Below, in pieces: positions 1-10,300 of a DNA stretch of 57,074 bases. How positions within the stretch are numbered: the stretch's first letter is position 1; each line of letters opens with the position of its first letter. This DNA comes from a virus. Location of the stretch: positions 1-57,074 of the IMG/VR virus record IMGVR_UViG_3300006735_000038. One strand, written 5' to 3'. Both the position numbers and the translations under genes were made by a program. The notes under the pieces are model-generated. The model did not search any database, was not told the origin of the DNA, and worked only from the letters and a program-made list of their open reading frames with translations.

Positions 1-63
1 AAGGTCCTTGTCAATATCGGCATCAATCTCAACCTTTATGACTACCTTATCTGATACAGCCAT
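1..63 (-). CDS. Probable tape measure protein, N-terminal fragment
   Basis: Only the first 21 codons are present; the gene runs off the left edge. It starts with ATG at 63 behind a GGAG Shine-Dalgarno site and reads MAVSDKVVIKVEIDADIDKD. A short N-terminus of this style, placed directly after the frameshifted tail chaperone pair, is typical of phage tape measure proteins, which set tail length. The position supports the call more than the fragment does. Confidence 0.55.
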   Translation of the reverse strand, partial: MAVSDKVVIKVEIDADIDKDL

Positions 64-119
64 CAAACACTCCTACAGAACTAATTCGTATTCTCTACAT
101 ATTCTATAGAAATTTCATA

Positions 120-326
120 TTATCCGTAGCCACCAACTGTTCCCTTTCTTTGCCTTTCTCGCTCTTTATGATCGTTAGAAAGTGCTTGTGCACAGGCTAT
201 TCTCAACAGCCAAGTATCTTCATCACAGTTCATTAATGCTATAGGATCAGTATGAAAAGCTTCCGCAAGCCTAGCCGCCGATATTATTCTAGAATCTTGG
301 GCCAGCTGCTCAACTAGCCCTTCGTA
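120..326 (-). CDS. Tail assembly chaperone, frameshift extension (gpT-like)
   Basis: An open frame in the -1 phase relative to the chaperone ORF covers its last codons and continues for 68 codons to a TAA at 120-122. It has no start codon of its own: a TGA at 333-335 closes it upstream. The peptide opens YEGLVEQLAQDSRIISAARL and contains DEDTWLLRIACAQALS, a composition usual for the T part of lambda gpGT-type chaperones. Shift must occur between 332 and 317. The best slip candidate is the proline codon in C-CCT (CCT to CCC), but no perfect heptamer is present. Its place directly before the tape measure start supports the role. Expected to be made only as a minor G-T fusion product. Confidence 0.7.
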   Translation of the reverse strand, partial: YEGLVEQLAQDSRIISAARLAEAFHTDPIALMNCDEDTWLLRIACAQALSNDHKERERQRKGTVGGYG

Positions 327-844
327 GGGTCTTCAGCATCCACTTCGTCGCCGTAGCCTGCATAATCTAGAATCTTCAAAGCAGTTGACTCAAGATGAGG
401 ATCTACAGCATAGAAAGCTCTAATAGCATCAGGTAAAGGCTTTGTTGTATTAGTCATCTCCATAATTGCAGGAGAAGCAAAGTTCAAAGCATAACCAGCA
501 TCATCTTCAACAAGTTCATCATTAAAATAGATTCCAGTAACAGTCTGGCCAATCACATAACAAGAAAACTTAATTGAATCCAATTCATCTGTCTTCCTAT
601 TTGTAGAATTACGTCGCCAAGACTTCAGTTGCTCATTTGAGATATTAGGCGAGAACCTAACACTAACCCCGTCACGCTCAGGAACAGGCACCTCAATATC
701 TGGTCGAGTTACTTCTCGAGTAATTTCTTCACGTAACTGATCAAGTATTGAGCCTTTAGCTACTTTTTCTTCTTTAGCTTCATCAGCTTTCTTAGCTTTA
801 GGAGCCGCACTAGGTATTTCTATGTCTTCTTTTATATCATCCAT
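314..844 (-). CDS. Tail assembly chaperone (gpG-like)
   Basis: 176 aa, charged N-terminus rich in Lys/Glu/Ala, followed by a compact domain from about residue 50. No enzyme motif. It lies between the tail genes and the tape measure start, and its end overlaps a -1 frame ORF, which is the hallmark arrangement of tail assembly chaperone genes in long-tailed phages. These proteins coat the tape measure during tail assembly and are absent from the virion. The start ATG at 844 follows a weak TAGGAT ribosome site. The function is called from position and frameshift architecture; sequence similarity alone would not identify it. Confidence 0.75.
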   Translation of the reverse strand: MDDIKEDIEIPSAAPKAKKADEAKEEKVAKGSILDQLREEITREVTRPDIEVPVPERDGVSVRFSPNISNEQLKSWRRNSTNRKTDELDSIKFSCYVIGQTVTGIYFNDELVEDDAGYALNFASPAIMEMTNTTKPLPDAIRAFYAVDPHLESTALKILDYAGYGDEVDAEDPTKG

Positions 845-876
845 GTTTATATCCTACTCAAAATAGTATTTCAATG

Positions 877-1611
877 TCAAGCGGTAAGCTCTGCCCATGT
901 CTTTTTACCAACAATTCCATCAGCAACAAGGCCTTCATCTTTTTGGAACCTCTTAACAGCTCGCTGTGTAGCAGGACCAAAATCACCATCAATACCTGTA
1001 CGGTTCTTGTGACGAGTTAGCTTATAGCCCTGAGCGACCAAAAGTTTTTGCAAAAGCTCAACAGCTTTACCCTTACTACCTCTACGCAAAACCTGTTTGG
1101 TACAAGCAGCAATATATTTACCAACAGCAGTCTCTGGCTTTTCAACAGCCTTAGTAATTTTCTTTTCACCCTTAATCTTAGAAGCCTCAAACCAAACAAA
1201 CTTACCACCAGAAACATATCCGGGTTGGTGATGCCACCACTCAGAAGGCACAGTCTTTTGAATACCATACTCTTTAGCAATCGCATTAACTTGGGTAGTA
1301 GATATGCCTTTACCAGTAATTCTAAAATCGACAGCATAACCGTATGAACCAAATGAAGGTTGAGCCATGTGATAGCTGCCTTGGAAGCCATTCGACTTCT
1401 TTCTATCAGGGTTTGCCGCTAGGTTAAATCCCGGTTTACGCTTAACCCATCCATCATACAGGTGCTTTTGCTGTTGATACGTGCGAACCCCTGAAACAAC
1501 CTTAACTTTTCCTTTGATACGCGGATCAGCAAAAAATGCTTCTAAACGATCTTTGAAACGAGGATGCAACTCTTCTAAGCGCACCCACTTGCTTGTTGTT
1601 GGTATAGCCAT
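877..1611 (-). CDS. Endolysin: M15 (VanY/Ply-like) peptidase with peptidoglycan-binding domain
   Basis: 244 aa. The N-terminal ~140 residues form a zinc D,D- or L,D-carboxypeptidase/endopeptidase of the M15 family: a His in GSYHMAQPSFGSYGYAVDF, the Asp of that AVDF, and a His in EWWHHQPG match the zinc ligands. Residues ~172-243 are a PG_binding_1 repeat domain with GSKGKAVELLQKLL, IDGDFGPATQRAVKRFQ and VADGIVGKKTWAEL. It would cut peptide crosslinks of the host wall at lysis. No signal peptide or membrane segment is visible, so export needs a holin or it acts as a virion lysin. It sits between tail tube and tail chaperone, after a terminator, with its own promoter and an AAGGAAG ribosome site, so it is probably expressed apart from the structural operon. 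Confidence 0.9.
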   Translation of the reverse strand: MAIPTTSKWVRLEELHPRFKDRLEAFFADPRIKGKVKVVSGVRTYQQQKHLYDGWVKRKPGFNLAANPDRKKSNGFQGSYHMAQPSFGSYGYAVDFRITGKGISTTQVNAIAKEYGIQKTVPSEWWHHQPGYVSGGKFVWFEASKIKGEKKITKAVEKPETAVGKYIAACTKQVLRRGSKGKAVELLQKLLVAQGYKLTRHKNRTGIDGDFGPATQRAVKRFQKDEGLVADGIVGKKTWAELTA

Positions 1612-1643
1612 TGTACTTCCTTAAATAAATAGTTCCTATATAT

Positions 1644-1671
1644 ATTTTATAAAAATTCTAAGGTCATGCAA
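1644..1671 (-). promoter_or_regulatory. Candidate promoter for the endolysin gene
   Basis: Minus strand TTGCAT (1671-1666), 16-base spacer, TAAAAT (1649-1644), then a ~32-base leader with the AAGGAAG ribosome site. It lies between the tail terminator and the endolysin start, where a new promoter is needed. The -35 matches TTGACA at four positions. Confidence 0.45.
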
Positions 1672-1680
1672 GTGGTACTA

Positions 1681-1709
1681 CACAAGAAAAGCCACTGCAA
1701 TGCAGTGGC
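1681..1709 (-). terminator. Rho-independent terminator after tail tube gene
   Basis: A perfect 8-bp stem, GCCACTGC / GCAGTGGC with a 3-base loop (1691-1709), is followed on the minus strand by TTTTCTTGT. It stands 32 bases after the stop of the tail tube gene and ends the sheath-tube transcript. Confidence 0.8.
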
Positions 1710-1741
1710 CATCCCTGTAGTAATCTAAGTATTATTTAATT

Positions 1742-2233
1742 TTATAATGCGCCAGCGCTAGTACTTCCCTCTGAAGCTACAGTACTAATTGAAAAAGTCA
1801 ATGAGTAGGTAGCAGGAGCACCTGAAGCGGCATCACCGTCAGGCTCAGTTAATCCAACAAGCAACGCTTTTGGATAAACTCTCTCTGTACCAGCTACTTT
1901 CAAATCACAATCAGTTGTGTAGACAGCTAGGTCGTAGTATACTTGGCCAACAAGTGGACGAAGTTGTGCTATTTTAGAAGCATCATCACCACTAGCAACA
2001 TTATTATCGTAAAACCTGCTTACCGTAATATCGCCTATTTCAGCGGGAGCACAGAGTACTTCTGGAAAACTACTGTTTCCATCATACACTTTCTCAACTG
2101 AAGCGCTTATTTCGCCACCACTAACAGTAGCAAAATAAGTATCAAAAACTGGAACAGCAGCATGCCCTCCATTTTCAGCCTCAGGACGAGCTATAATCTC
2201 CGCTATAATTTGTCTCTGGGTTACTTTTGCCAT
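1742..2233 (-). CDS. Tail tube protein
   Basis: 163 aa, directly downstream of the tail sheath gene with an AAGGAG site before its ATG. The protein is rich in Ala, Ser, Thr and Val with alternating beta-like segments and no charged tail, as expected for the protein that stacks into the inner tube of a contractile tail. Sheath followed by tube is the conserved order in myoviruses. Assignment rests mainly on this neighbourhood and size; a baseplate or minor tail role is less likely. Confidence 0.75.
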   Translation of the reverse strand: MAKVTQRQIIAEIIARPEAENGGHAAVPVFDTYFATVSGGEISASVEKVYDGNSSFPEVLCAPAEIGDITVSRFYDNNVASGDDASKIAQLRPLVGQVYYDLAVYTTDCDLKVAGTERVYPKALLVGLTEPDGDAASGAPATYSLTFSISTVASEGSTSAGAL

Positions 2234-2244
2234 TTATATTCTCC

Positions 2245-3735
2245 TTAGATTACTGGGGTCGTAAGATTACTCTTAGAGATAGTTACTTGAATAAGATCTG
2301 CAACACCAGACACTCGCACGCCAACCTGTGCTTTAACAAGTCCGCCCGCAAGCTGTGAAGCAGGATTAATTGTACTATCCACGACTACACTGTAGCCCGG
2401 ATCAATCAATCTATTGTCATCATCATACGCTTCATAAAGGCCACCAGCGACACGAATTGGGTCTAGGAAACCTTTAATTGACGCTCTAATTCTACCAAAC
2501 AGATTACCACGAGAATCAATAGTGGAGAAAACATACTGTTCCATCCTATCTTGAACACCATAAACCAAATAGTTTATTGTGTCTCTCTGTGTAATGTAAC
2601 GCCAGTTAGATTCATCATTAGATATGGACCTAGCACCATAAACTCTGATACTATTACCAATTTTACGCAAAGCATTAATCCTTGCATCATCTAACAAATC
2701 ACCAGCTGTTGGTGAAACTTCTTGAGCTAAATCTGTAACTGTTCTAGCCGCAGAAATAAGTCCAGCCCCTGCTCGCCATGGTCCAGTCGAAACTTGAACT
2801 GCTCTTGTTCGAGCAGCAGCCGCATAAGACTCTGGTGAAATTGTTACAGTAGCTGCACCAGTCGAAGACGTGCCAGTAGCCAATTCGCTAGCAGCAGGTG
2901 CATCAACTTTAACATGTGGCCAGTAGAAAGCCATGTATGATGCTTTTGCATCAGTATAATACGCTGATGCGTTTGTTTTCGCAGTTGCCGCTGCATCACC
3001 TGAAGCAAAACCACAAAGTGCAATTCTATTATACGCTTCAGCATGATCACGCAGACCATTCCAAATAGTAGAACCATTAGCTCCGGGAATACAAACAGCC
3101 CCTGACTTAAGATTCTCACCAAACAGCGAAAGTCCTGTCACACGGTTGGCATCGGAAACTGCAGAACCGTCAGATCCACCTGACAAAGCAGTAGCAGCCG
3201 CTGTAGCTGGATTTGCTGAAGATGTTGAATCGTCAGAAACAACAATAAGATGACCAACATCTGGAGACGTGTTAAGAACATCAATAGCATCAGCCACTGA
3301 AGTTAAGTCTCTAGTTGTAGTCAACAACACTTCATCTAGATAAATTTTTATCTTAAATCCTGACACATCTGCAGCAGCAACCTGAACATCAAGATTAGCT
3401 GCCCATGCGCCCGGACTCTTTGCCGTGACAACCATGGTTGCCGAAGCTGACGAGTCATTTAATGTTATGGCCCCTGTAGCACTACCTGAACCCAAAACTC
3501 TTTGAACATAGCATCGTGTGCCACCCTCATCAAAATAGGTCTTTACATGTGCATATAAATTACCTGTCTGGTAATTTCCGTAGTAGGTCGTGTAATCACT
3601 GAAGCTGCGTAAAAGCGTAGGGGCTGTTATCGAACCTCGTTCGGCTTCTCCAGCCATGAATACTTGACCTGCCACAATGTCTCCAGTACCCACAGGACCC
3701 GTGCGTACCGCAGTGGTGACATTTACTCCCGGCAT
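2245..3735 (-). CDS. Contractile tail sheath protein
   Basis: 496 aa, the usual length of phage tail sheath proteins. The N-terminus MPGVNVTTAVRTGPVGTGDI, then FMAGEAERGS and the LLRSFSDYTTYYGNY segment, match the family's opening strands, and the C-terminal part (ESNWRYITQRDTINYLVYGV, then SRGNLFGRIRASIKGFL) matches the conserved sheath core. It forms the outer contractile layer that drives DNA injection and identifies the phage as a myovirus. The variable insertion is around residues 100-190. It has a GGAGG ribosome site and a promoter-like element 31-59 bases upstream, and is cotranscribed with the tube gene. Confidence 0.93.
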   Translation of the reverse strand: MPGVNVTTAVRTGPVGTGDIVAGQVFMAGEAERGSITAPTLLRSFSDYTTYYGNYQTGNLYAHVKTYFDEGGTRCYVQRVLGSGSATGAITLNDSSASATMVVTAKSPGAWAANLDVQVAAADVSGFKIKIYLDEVLLTTTRDLTSVADAIDVLNTSPDVGHLIVVSDDSTSSANPATAAATALSGGSDGSAVSDANRVTGLSLFGENLKSGAVCIPGANGSTIWNGLRDHAEAYNRIALCGFASGDAAATAKTNASAYYTDAKASYMAFYWPHVKVDAPAASELATGTSSTGAATVTISPESYAAAARTRAVQVSTGPWRAGAGLISAARTVTDLAQEVSPTAGDLLDDARINALRKIGNSIRVYGARSISNDESNWRYITQRDTINYLVYGVQDRMEQYVFSTIDSRGNLFGRIRASIKGFLDPIRVAGGLYEAYDDDNRLIDPGYSVVVDSTINPASQLAGGLVKAQVGVRVSGVADLIQVTISKSNLTTPVI

Positions 3736-3765
3736 ATTTAGCCTCCATTTTCCTTGTTATAACTT

Positions 3766-3794
3766 AAAATACGTATTTTTGCCCCTGTGGGCAA
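3766..3794 (-). promoter_or_regulatory. Candidate promoter for sheath-tube genes
   Basis: Minus strand TTGCCC (3794-3789), 17 bases, TATTTT (3771-3766), leading to a ~25-base leader with AAGGAAAATGGAGG before the sheath ATG. The -35 overlaps a small inverted repeat TTGCCC...GGGCAA, and the -10 overlaps the 14-base palindrome AAAATACGTATTTT, so a regulator could bind here. Confidence 0.45.
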
Positions 3795-3865
3795 CTAGCA
3801 AAAACGATTGCTTTCAAGTATTATATTACCACGCAGTATGCTTTGAAGGCTGGAACTAATGGTTT

Positions 3866-4303
3866 CTAGATAGTATCTTCTTTTAAACGTTTTATCTTTT
3901 GTTCTAACAAAAATTGGTCAGCCTCCGATTGGCTTTTTGCACGCCTTTGCCGCTCTTGTGCAGCGTATTCACCGAAATATAAAGAAACTGGCTTACCTTC
4001 TGGACCCATACGGCGTTTATCTAAAATTTCAGGTTTCGGGTTATTAAGGCTTTCTATACTGTATTTTTTAAGTAAAAGTCTTAATTCATCATTAGTCATA
4101 TCAGAATCAACAACTTTTTGTTGCATTTCTGTATACTGCGGATTAATTATGTCGATCATAGGTAATCCTCGGTTGAAAGCTTCTTCTGGTAATAACTGCG
4201 CAGCATCATCCAGAGCTTTCCTTACCTCTCTCTCTGTTTTTTCTTTATCATCATCAAAGAAAACATCGATCATTCTTTTTTTATCTTTTGTTGTCATAGC
4301 CAT
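3866..4303 (-). CDS. Hypothetical protein, 145 aa, charged, tail region
   Basis: Not recognised. The sequence is highly charged and helix-rich, with acidic (FFDDDKEKTEREVRKALDD) and basic C-terminal stretches and no Cys. It contains a proline-rich midsection around NNPKPEILDKRRMGPEGKP. It sits between the 2366-aa giant gene and the sheath gene, so a tail or neck assembly factor is possible by location only. The ATG at 4303 lies 6 bases after a perfect TATAAT, which suggests a leaderless mRNA and expression separate from the giant gene upstream. Confidence 0.7.
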   Translation of the reverse strand: MAMTTKDKKRMIDVFFDDDKEKTEREVRKALDDAAQLLPEEAFNRGLPMIDIINPQYTEMQQKVVDSDMTNDELRLLLKKYSIESLNNPKPEILDKRRMGPEGKPVSLYFGEYAAQERQRRAKSQSEADQFLLEQKIKRLKEDTI

Positions 4304-4309
4304 AACACT

Positions 4310-4315
4310 ATTATA
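4310..4315 (-). promoter_or_regulatory. -10 element (leaderless) for the 145-aa gene
   Basis: TATAAT on the minus strand ends 6 bases before the ATG at 4303, placing the transcription start at or next to the start codon. The -35 position (TTAGAT, 17 bases upstream) is poor. Confidence 0.45.
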
Positions 4316-4334
4316 CCCTCACACATTTAAAAAT

Positions 4335-7300
4335 CTAACGATCCCAACCAGCTGCTTCAGCCTCCGCAAGCCTAGCTGCTCTTTCAGCGGCTATTCGAGC
4401 TTCCGCTTCTGGTGTCAACTTACCTAATGCTTCATTAACTTTTTCTTGCAGCTCTGCAGGTAAATCAGGTATATCAGGATTTTGACTTGGATCAAAAATT
4501 CTTTCTTCCTTAGCTAAGCCTTCAAGTACTTTAAGAGCTTGAGCTTCTCTAATTATCCTCCATTGTGTTTCCAAAGGCAAATCCGGAAAAGTTGATACAA
4601 CCTCAGGATTTTCTTGTAAATACTCTGGCATTCCAATTAAAGTTTTCCACTTGCCAGTTTCTAAAGTTTGTTCCATCTTAAGTTTGACATTATCCTTTGT
4701 GCTACCAACACTCATATATTCTAATTGAATATCTAAACCTAAAGCTCTAATTTTATTAGCAAAGTCTTCTCTCTCTTTAGCGTACTGAAGCTCTGTCATA
4801 GCTGTAGATAAATCAGAAATTAATGTAGGCTGGTCTACTCCTGAAATAAAATATGGATAATTAATAACTGATTCTAAACCAAGTAAGGGACTCACACCAT
4901 TTTCCTCATAAAACTGATTTGCTACTCCTTCCTCTCCTGATAAGAACTCAGTTGTGCCATAGCCAGCTCCGCCTCGGCCATTAAGGGCTTCAACAGTTAA
5001 ACCTAAATCAAATTCTCTAATAATTTTATAATATTGATCAGGATTGTTTGCTTTTAATTCTCTAAATTTTTCGGTAGCTTCTTCACTTAAGCCTCCAGAT
5101 AAAATAAGTCCTTCAATTGTTTCAGTCCTTTTTTCTAATTCAACTTTTTCAGCATCGGTAAAATTAGACAGAACCTTACTATTGCCAAGGCTTGGTACTT
5201 TTTTAGCGTTAGTGGTACCTACGTTTGTATTATATTTTCGGGTTTCAAGTTTTTGAATATCACCAATATCAAAGTTGCCAAATGTAAGAGTTTCAAAATA
5301 TGAAGCATCACCAGAAATAAGTTTAAAAAAGTCTGCTTCAGCTTCACTAAACCCTGCTCTAGTTATGTCTGTCTGTTCCCTGTTAGAACGAAGATTTAGC
5401 GTAGGTATTGCTTTAGAAATCCTAGCTTTATTCTCATCTGAAGACCTCATAGCATCTCCAATTACCAGCAGTTCAATCAGCCTATTTAAGCCTCCTCCAG
5501 ACTGCCCCGTGTCTTGCTCTAACCCAATCTTAAATCCTTTATTTGCTGTATTTGTAAAATAAAAGTTAAAAAGCTCTTCAGGAGTAGCATCTTCAAGTCT
5601 GGTTGACAAGCCACCCATATTTGCTGCATCCCCAATAACTAATTTAGTTCTATCTCTCACTTCTGGTTTCAAAACAACAGACTCGCTTCCATACATATCA
5701 GCAAATCTACTAATATATTTACTTCTTTTTTCAGCTTCTGATGCTCCTTCCTCGAACTTATCGTCAGAATAAAGCTCATGAATATCTTTTGGAAACAAAT
5801 AACCTGAAGATGGAGACGCTTGTATCCTTGACGTAAACCCCGAATCAGCTTGACCAACCTCTTTATAACTTCCTACCCTTGGAAGTCCATGCTGAGCCTC
5901 TAAATCCGAACGTATACCAGATTCAGAATGGCTGCTTCTCAACTGACCAAATCTACCTACATCGTCTAACTGCTGAAAATGAGTATTTTTATAAAAGCCA
6001 TCAGCAATCATCTGATCTAAATCTGCTATTTGTACACGTATCTCTGCATCGTCATTGTTTACGATTCCATCTATAGCAAACGTAGCCTCTTCAAATAACT
6101 CCTCAGGAGTCATATTAATTAACTTATCCAAGTAGGTATCGTATATTTCTAAAGCAGCAACAAATCTAGGATTATTTAAATCTTCATCACTTACGTTAAT
6201 TTTATTTGTACCAGATCTATCCTCCGGCATAAAAACATATGCAGAGTCTACAATCCATTGCGCCCTAATATAATCTTTAAGAGTATTCTTCTCAGGATCA
6301 TTACGATCATACAGACCAAGCCTCTTCATAAGGTCCAACTTATTAACCTCTTCACCGCCCCAAAACATAACGGCTTCTAGAAAATCACCCCCCTCTACTT
6401 TTCCTTCATCAGTAAAAGTTTGAAAAACGATATCAGGCAAAGGTGAGTTAAATTCTTCTTGTCGTGTTTTTAAACGTTCAACAGCAGGTTTAGGTTTAAC
6501 CACCTTAAATAAACCTGAAGAAACAAACTCACCATAGCCTAAGTCTTTCAAAACTTGATCTTTGCCGTCTTGATTTAACTCATCCCAGTTATCGGGAAGA
6601 ATCGAATACAACTCATCAGGGTCCCAAAACCCGCCAAGCTCTCTAATTATTTGTTTAACCTCATCGTTTTTTTCCTCAATAGTATCTGCAACAATAAACT
6701 GACCTTGTGCAGTATTCGTAAGAGTCTCCTTTAACACTTCAGATTTAACCGGACCCGTACTACCTTTAGGAATCTCAGCATTAGGATCAATACCTAAACG
6801 CTCTCGAATCTCCGCATCACGCTCTTCTACCTCAGCCTGCGTCAAGGCTTTAGGTCCTAATCCACGATACGCTCCACCTTCTATAGCTAAAGCATCATCA
6901 ACAACATTTATCCAACTATCAATATCAGCAACATGGTTAGTTGATTTACCGTTGTTAGCGTTCTCGGCATCTAACTCCTGCAACGCTACTCGTAGCTCGC
7001 CTAACCGTTCATCTCTAGTCACACCAGCCGTATACGCACGATTAAGCGCAGCAAGTATTCCTTCATCTTCTAAAAACTTCTTAGAAAGCTTAGTTGCATT
7101 AGCTTCATTAATTGTTTCATTACCACGATCATCTACTGAAGTAACATCTGGATTTCGGTCAAACCTCTCAGAAACAACTTCTAACCATCTAAAGCGTTCA
7201 GGGCGTCGATTAATGTTAAGAACTCTTTCTACAGGATTATCCCCACTAGTAGTAATCTTAACTTTCATGTCATCAATTTCTTCAACACGCCCTGCAATAG

Positions 7301-10300
7301 TTACAAACGGATCTTGGGCTTCTAACTTTCTTTTCTCAATAACTTCTTTTGAATTAGCCTCTGCAAGCCTATCCGCTGATTTTAACAACACATCTGCTAA
7401 ACCAGCCCAATCAAAGTTATCTCCACGAAGCTCCTCAGGCCAATCATTCGACGTAGTGTTAAGGCCTACTTTAAGTGTATCAGCACTAAAAGTATCTCGC
7501 AAATAATTAGCAAGCGCTACTTTATCATCATCTGAAATATCATCTTGAGATAAAAGATTAATTACTTGTGTACGAAACAAATTTATATCGTCGCCTACAT
7601 CTGAAGTAAAAATAACACTATTAAAACCTCTCTCATTTATAAGAGGTATCGGAGAATTTGGATACTTCTCAATAAACTCTTGCACACTTTTATTAACTTC
7701 ATCGTTTATCTGAGCATCAGAAGGAAACTGGGCCATTTCAACAATAGACCCATCAGAACTACGCCGCCTCTTAGGCTTAAACTTTTGTCGAACAGAAGAC
7801 CCATAACTTTGACGCAGAGAAAAAGAGAGACTTCTTTGATTGCGTCCAACTATAGATCCAGATGGTAATGCTGGTGTAGGAGCATCAGCAAGATCTGTTG
7901 ATAGCATATTAGCTATCGTCGGAGAAACTAACTCATCAAACTGAACAAAATCAGATGTAGAACTATAAATATTTGTCATATAAGGGGACTGTGACGCAAT
8001 CATTCGTAAAAGATAAGCAACTTCCGTAGGATTATCGCTAAACTTTGCTATTGCTTCAATTTTTTCATCTAAATTTCTTGTTATCTCTTCAGGATCTGTA
8101 TAAATAGCTTGACTAAACGCTATCGTTTTAGCAAACCTGTCTATAGCCTCTGGAGTAACACCATTTCTTTTTAAAGAAGATAGTAACACAAATTGTACTC
8201 CAGTCCTTGCCCATATTTCTTCAGGCTTAATCAAATAATCAGCTGACATTACAAATCCGGCTGTTCCCGAATTATCTAAACTTTCATTCGCAACAAAAGA
8301 TGTAAACGCACTAAAGATAGTATTCTTTGCTTGCGGAGGAAGTCCTTGTCTGCTAAATCCAAAAGGAGGTACAGTTTGGTCTGAAATAGTGCCATCAGGA
8401 TTTTCAACAGAAAATCTTGTAGAAGCATTGAAAAAAGGAGCAGGAACTCGAACTCTATTACCAGCATAGTTTGTTCTGTACACTGCGTTTCCTGAAGGAT
8501 CTGTCATAATTTGTTCTACCAAAACTAAATCTACTGCTGTACTCTGTCCAATAATGCTACGTAAATTAGGATCACTATTTGCCATCACATCTAAAACAAA
8601 TTCTGTTCTTTCAAAAAGCTGATCAAAGCTCCCATCCCAATCCTGCATATGTTTAAGATTAACTCCTGTTTCTACTACTGTTTGCTTAAGTGCCTCAATA
8701 GACTCGGGACTTCCTGAAAAAAATTCATTATACGGATCATCTCGAGTACTATTTCTAAGCTTAACAGCAAAAACTTGTAAGATACCTGTAACTTCATAAA
8801 AAGCTCTAAACATTTCAGTCTCTTCAGGAGTTAAGGGTCTTCCTAAATTCTTTTTATAATCCTCTATCTCGCCATTAGGATCTGATAAAGTTAGCATCGA
8901 TTCAGCTAGTGCATTTACTGCAGTTTTGGCTATTTGATTCCTTATAATCAAGTCAGGATCATCTGGTAAAAGATTAGACACTTCTGAAGAATAAAGATCA
9001 GTAGCTAGCACCGATTGCATTACACGCAAACCCTGAACATTCTGAGGAGACTCCGACTGAATATATTTTTCACCGTCAGGCAATGCAAGCATAGCTACGT
9101 ACCCAAATTTATCAGAATAGGCTTGTTGTAGCTTCTCAAAATAGTTATCATATTCACGTTGAGACATATTAAAGTCGGACGCAGAAAAAACTCTCTTAGC
9201 TTCATTTAAATACACCATGAGGCTTTGATAGTTTTTAACAAACGTCTTATATTCAGGCCTCAAATAACCTTCAGTAGGAAGCTCTTTAGGAATTAAAGGC
9301 CCACCAAGATCTTTCTCAAACAAAGCATCTTTTAACGTAGTCTGTAACGAAACTGAAGTTGCAACACTAGTCAGTCCTTCAACAGGGTTTTCCAAAACTG
9401 CATACGTCAGGTTGGGACTCCGTATTTGCTTTGAGGCAAGATACGCATCTGCCTCTTCTTTAGTCGCAAACGTTGCCTCAATTGTGCTAGCATTGTTATT
9501 TGCTTTATTAATTTTGTAAACTGCATACGATCCACCAATAAACTCTTCGTTATGCATTAACTCATGGATAATTGTAATAGCCCCGTTCGCAGACAACACC
9601 CTATTCGCGGGATTAACGCTCTCCGGAGTATCACCAGATGGTAGTAATGCTAGCGCTCCTTCAGGACTTAAATCTGGATCAGCCGACTCTTCAACAACTA
9701 TTGTAGATTTAGAAATATTTAAATTTATATATCCCGCTTTATTATTTTCTATCTGTGTGACAGTGTATCCTCCTGAACCTTCTAAGGCATCGTCTTGGGG
9801 TTGGGCAAGCTCATTCTTAAAGTCTATATGAATTTTCTTGCGTGCATTAGGAAACTCCTTACTACGCTCTGACTGATCTAAAGGATTACCTCTGTTTCCT
9901 CCTATAGCCTTCCCCACTAAATCAATAACAGTACTAGCTTGTTCTTGAAGACCCTCTTGTTCTTCTGGGGTAAGATTATCAGCCATAAAATCAGGAGACT
10001 CAACATCTACTTTCTCAGTATATTCTTGACCTGCTCTAATTAAAGCTTCATCAACATTAGCTTGACTTGGGGTTTTGCCAAACAAAGGCACCTGTTCCAC
10101 ATCGCCTTCCCCTCTGTCACTCGGCGATACATTCTTTTTAACATCAGCCAACAAAGCCTTAACAGTTTCAAGATCTGCCTTATCTTTAACATACTGCTCA
10201 CGCTTCGCTTCCCACTCCTCAATAGACCTCTGCTCAGCAACATTCTGCTCAGGAACATTCAACAAACGCCTAGTACCAGAACCATCAGGATCATTAACTT

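Noticed and set aside
3781-3796. TTGCCC/GGGCAA hairpin as terminator before the sheath gene
   Set aside because: On the minus strand it is followed by A-rich sequence, not T, and it coincides with a better promoter -35.
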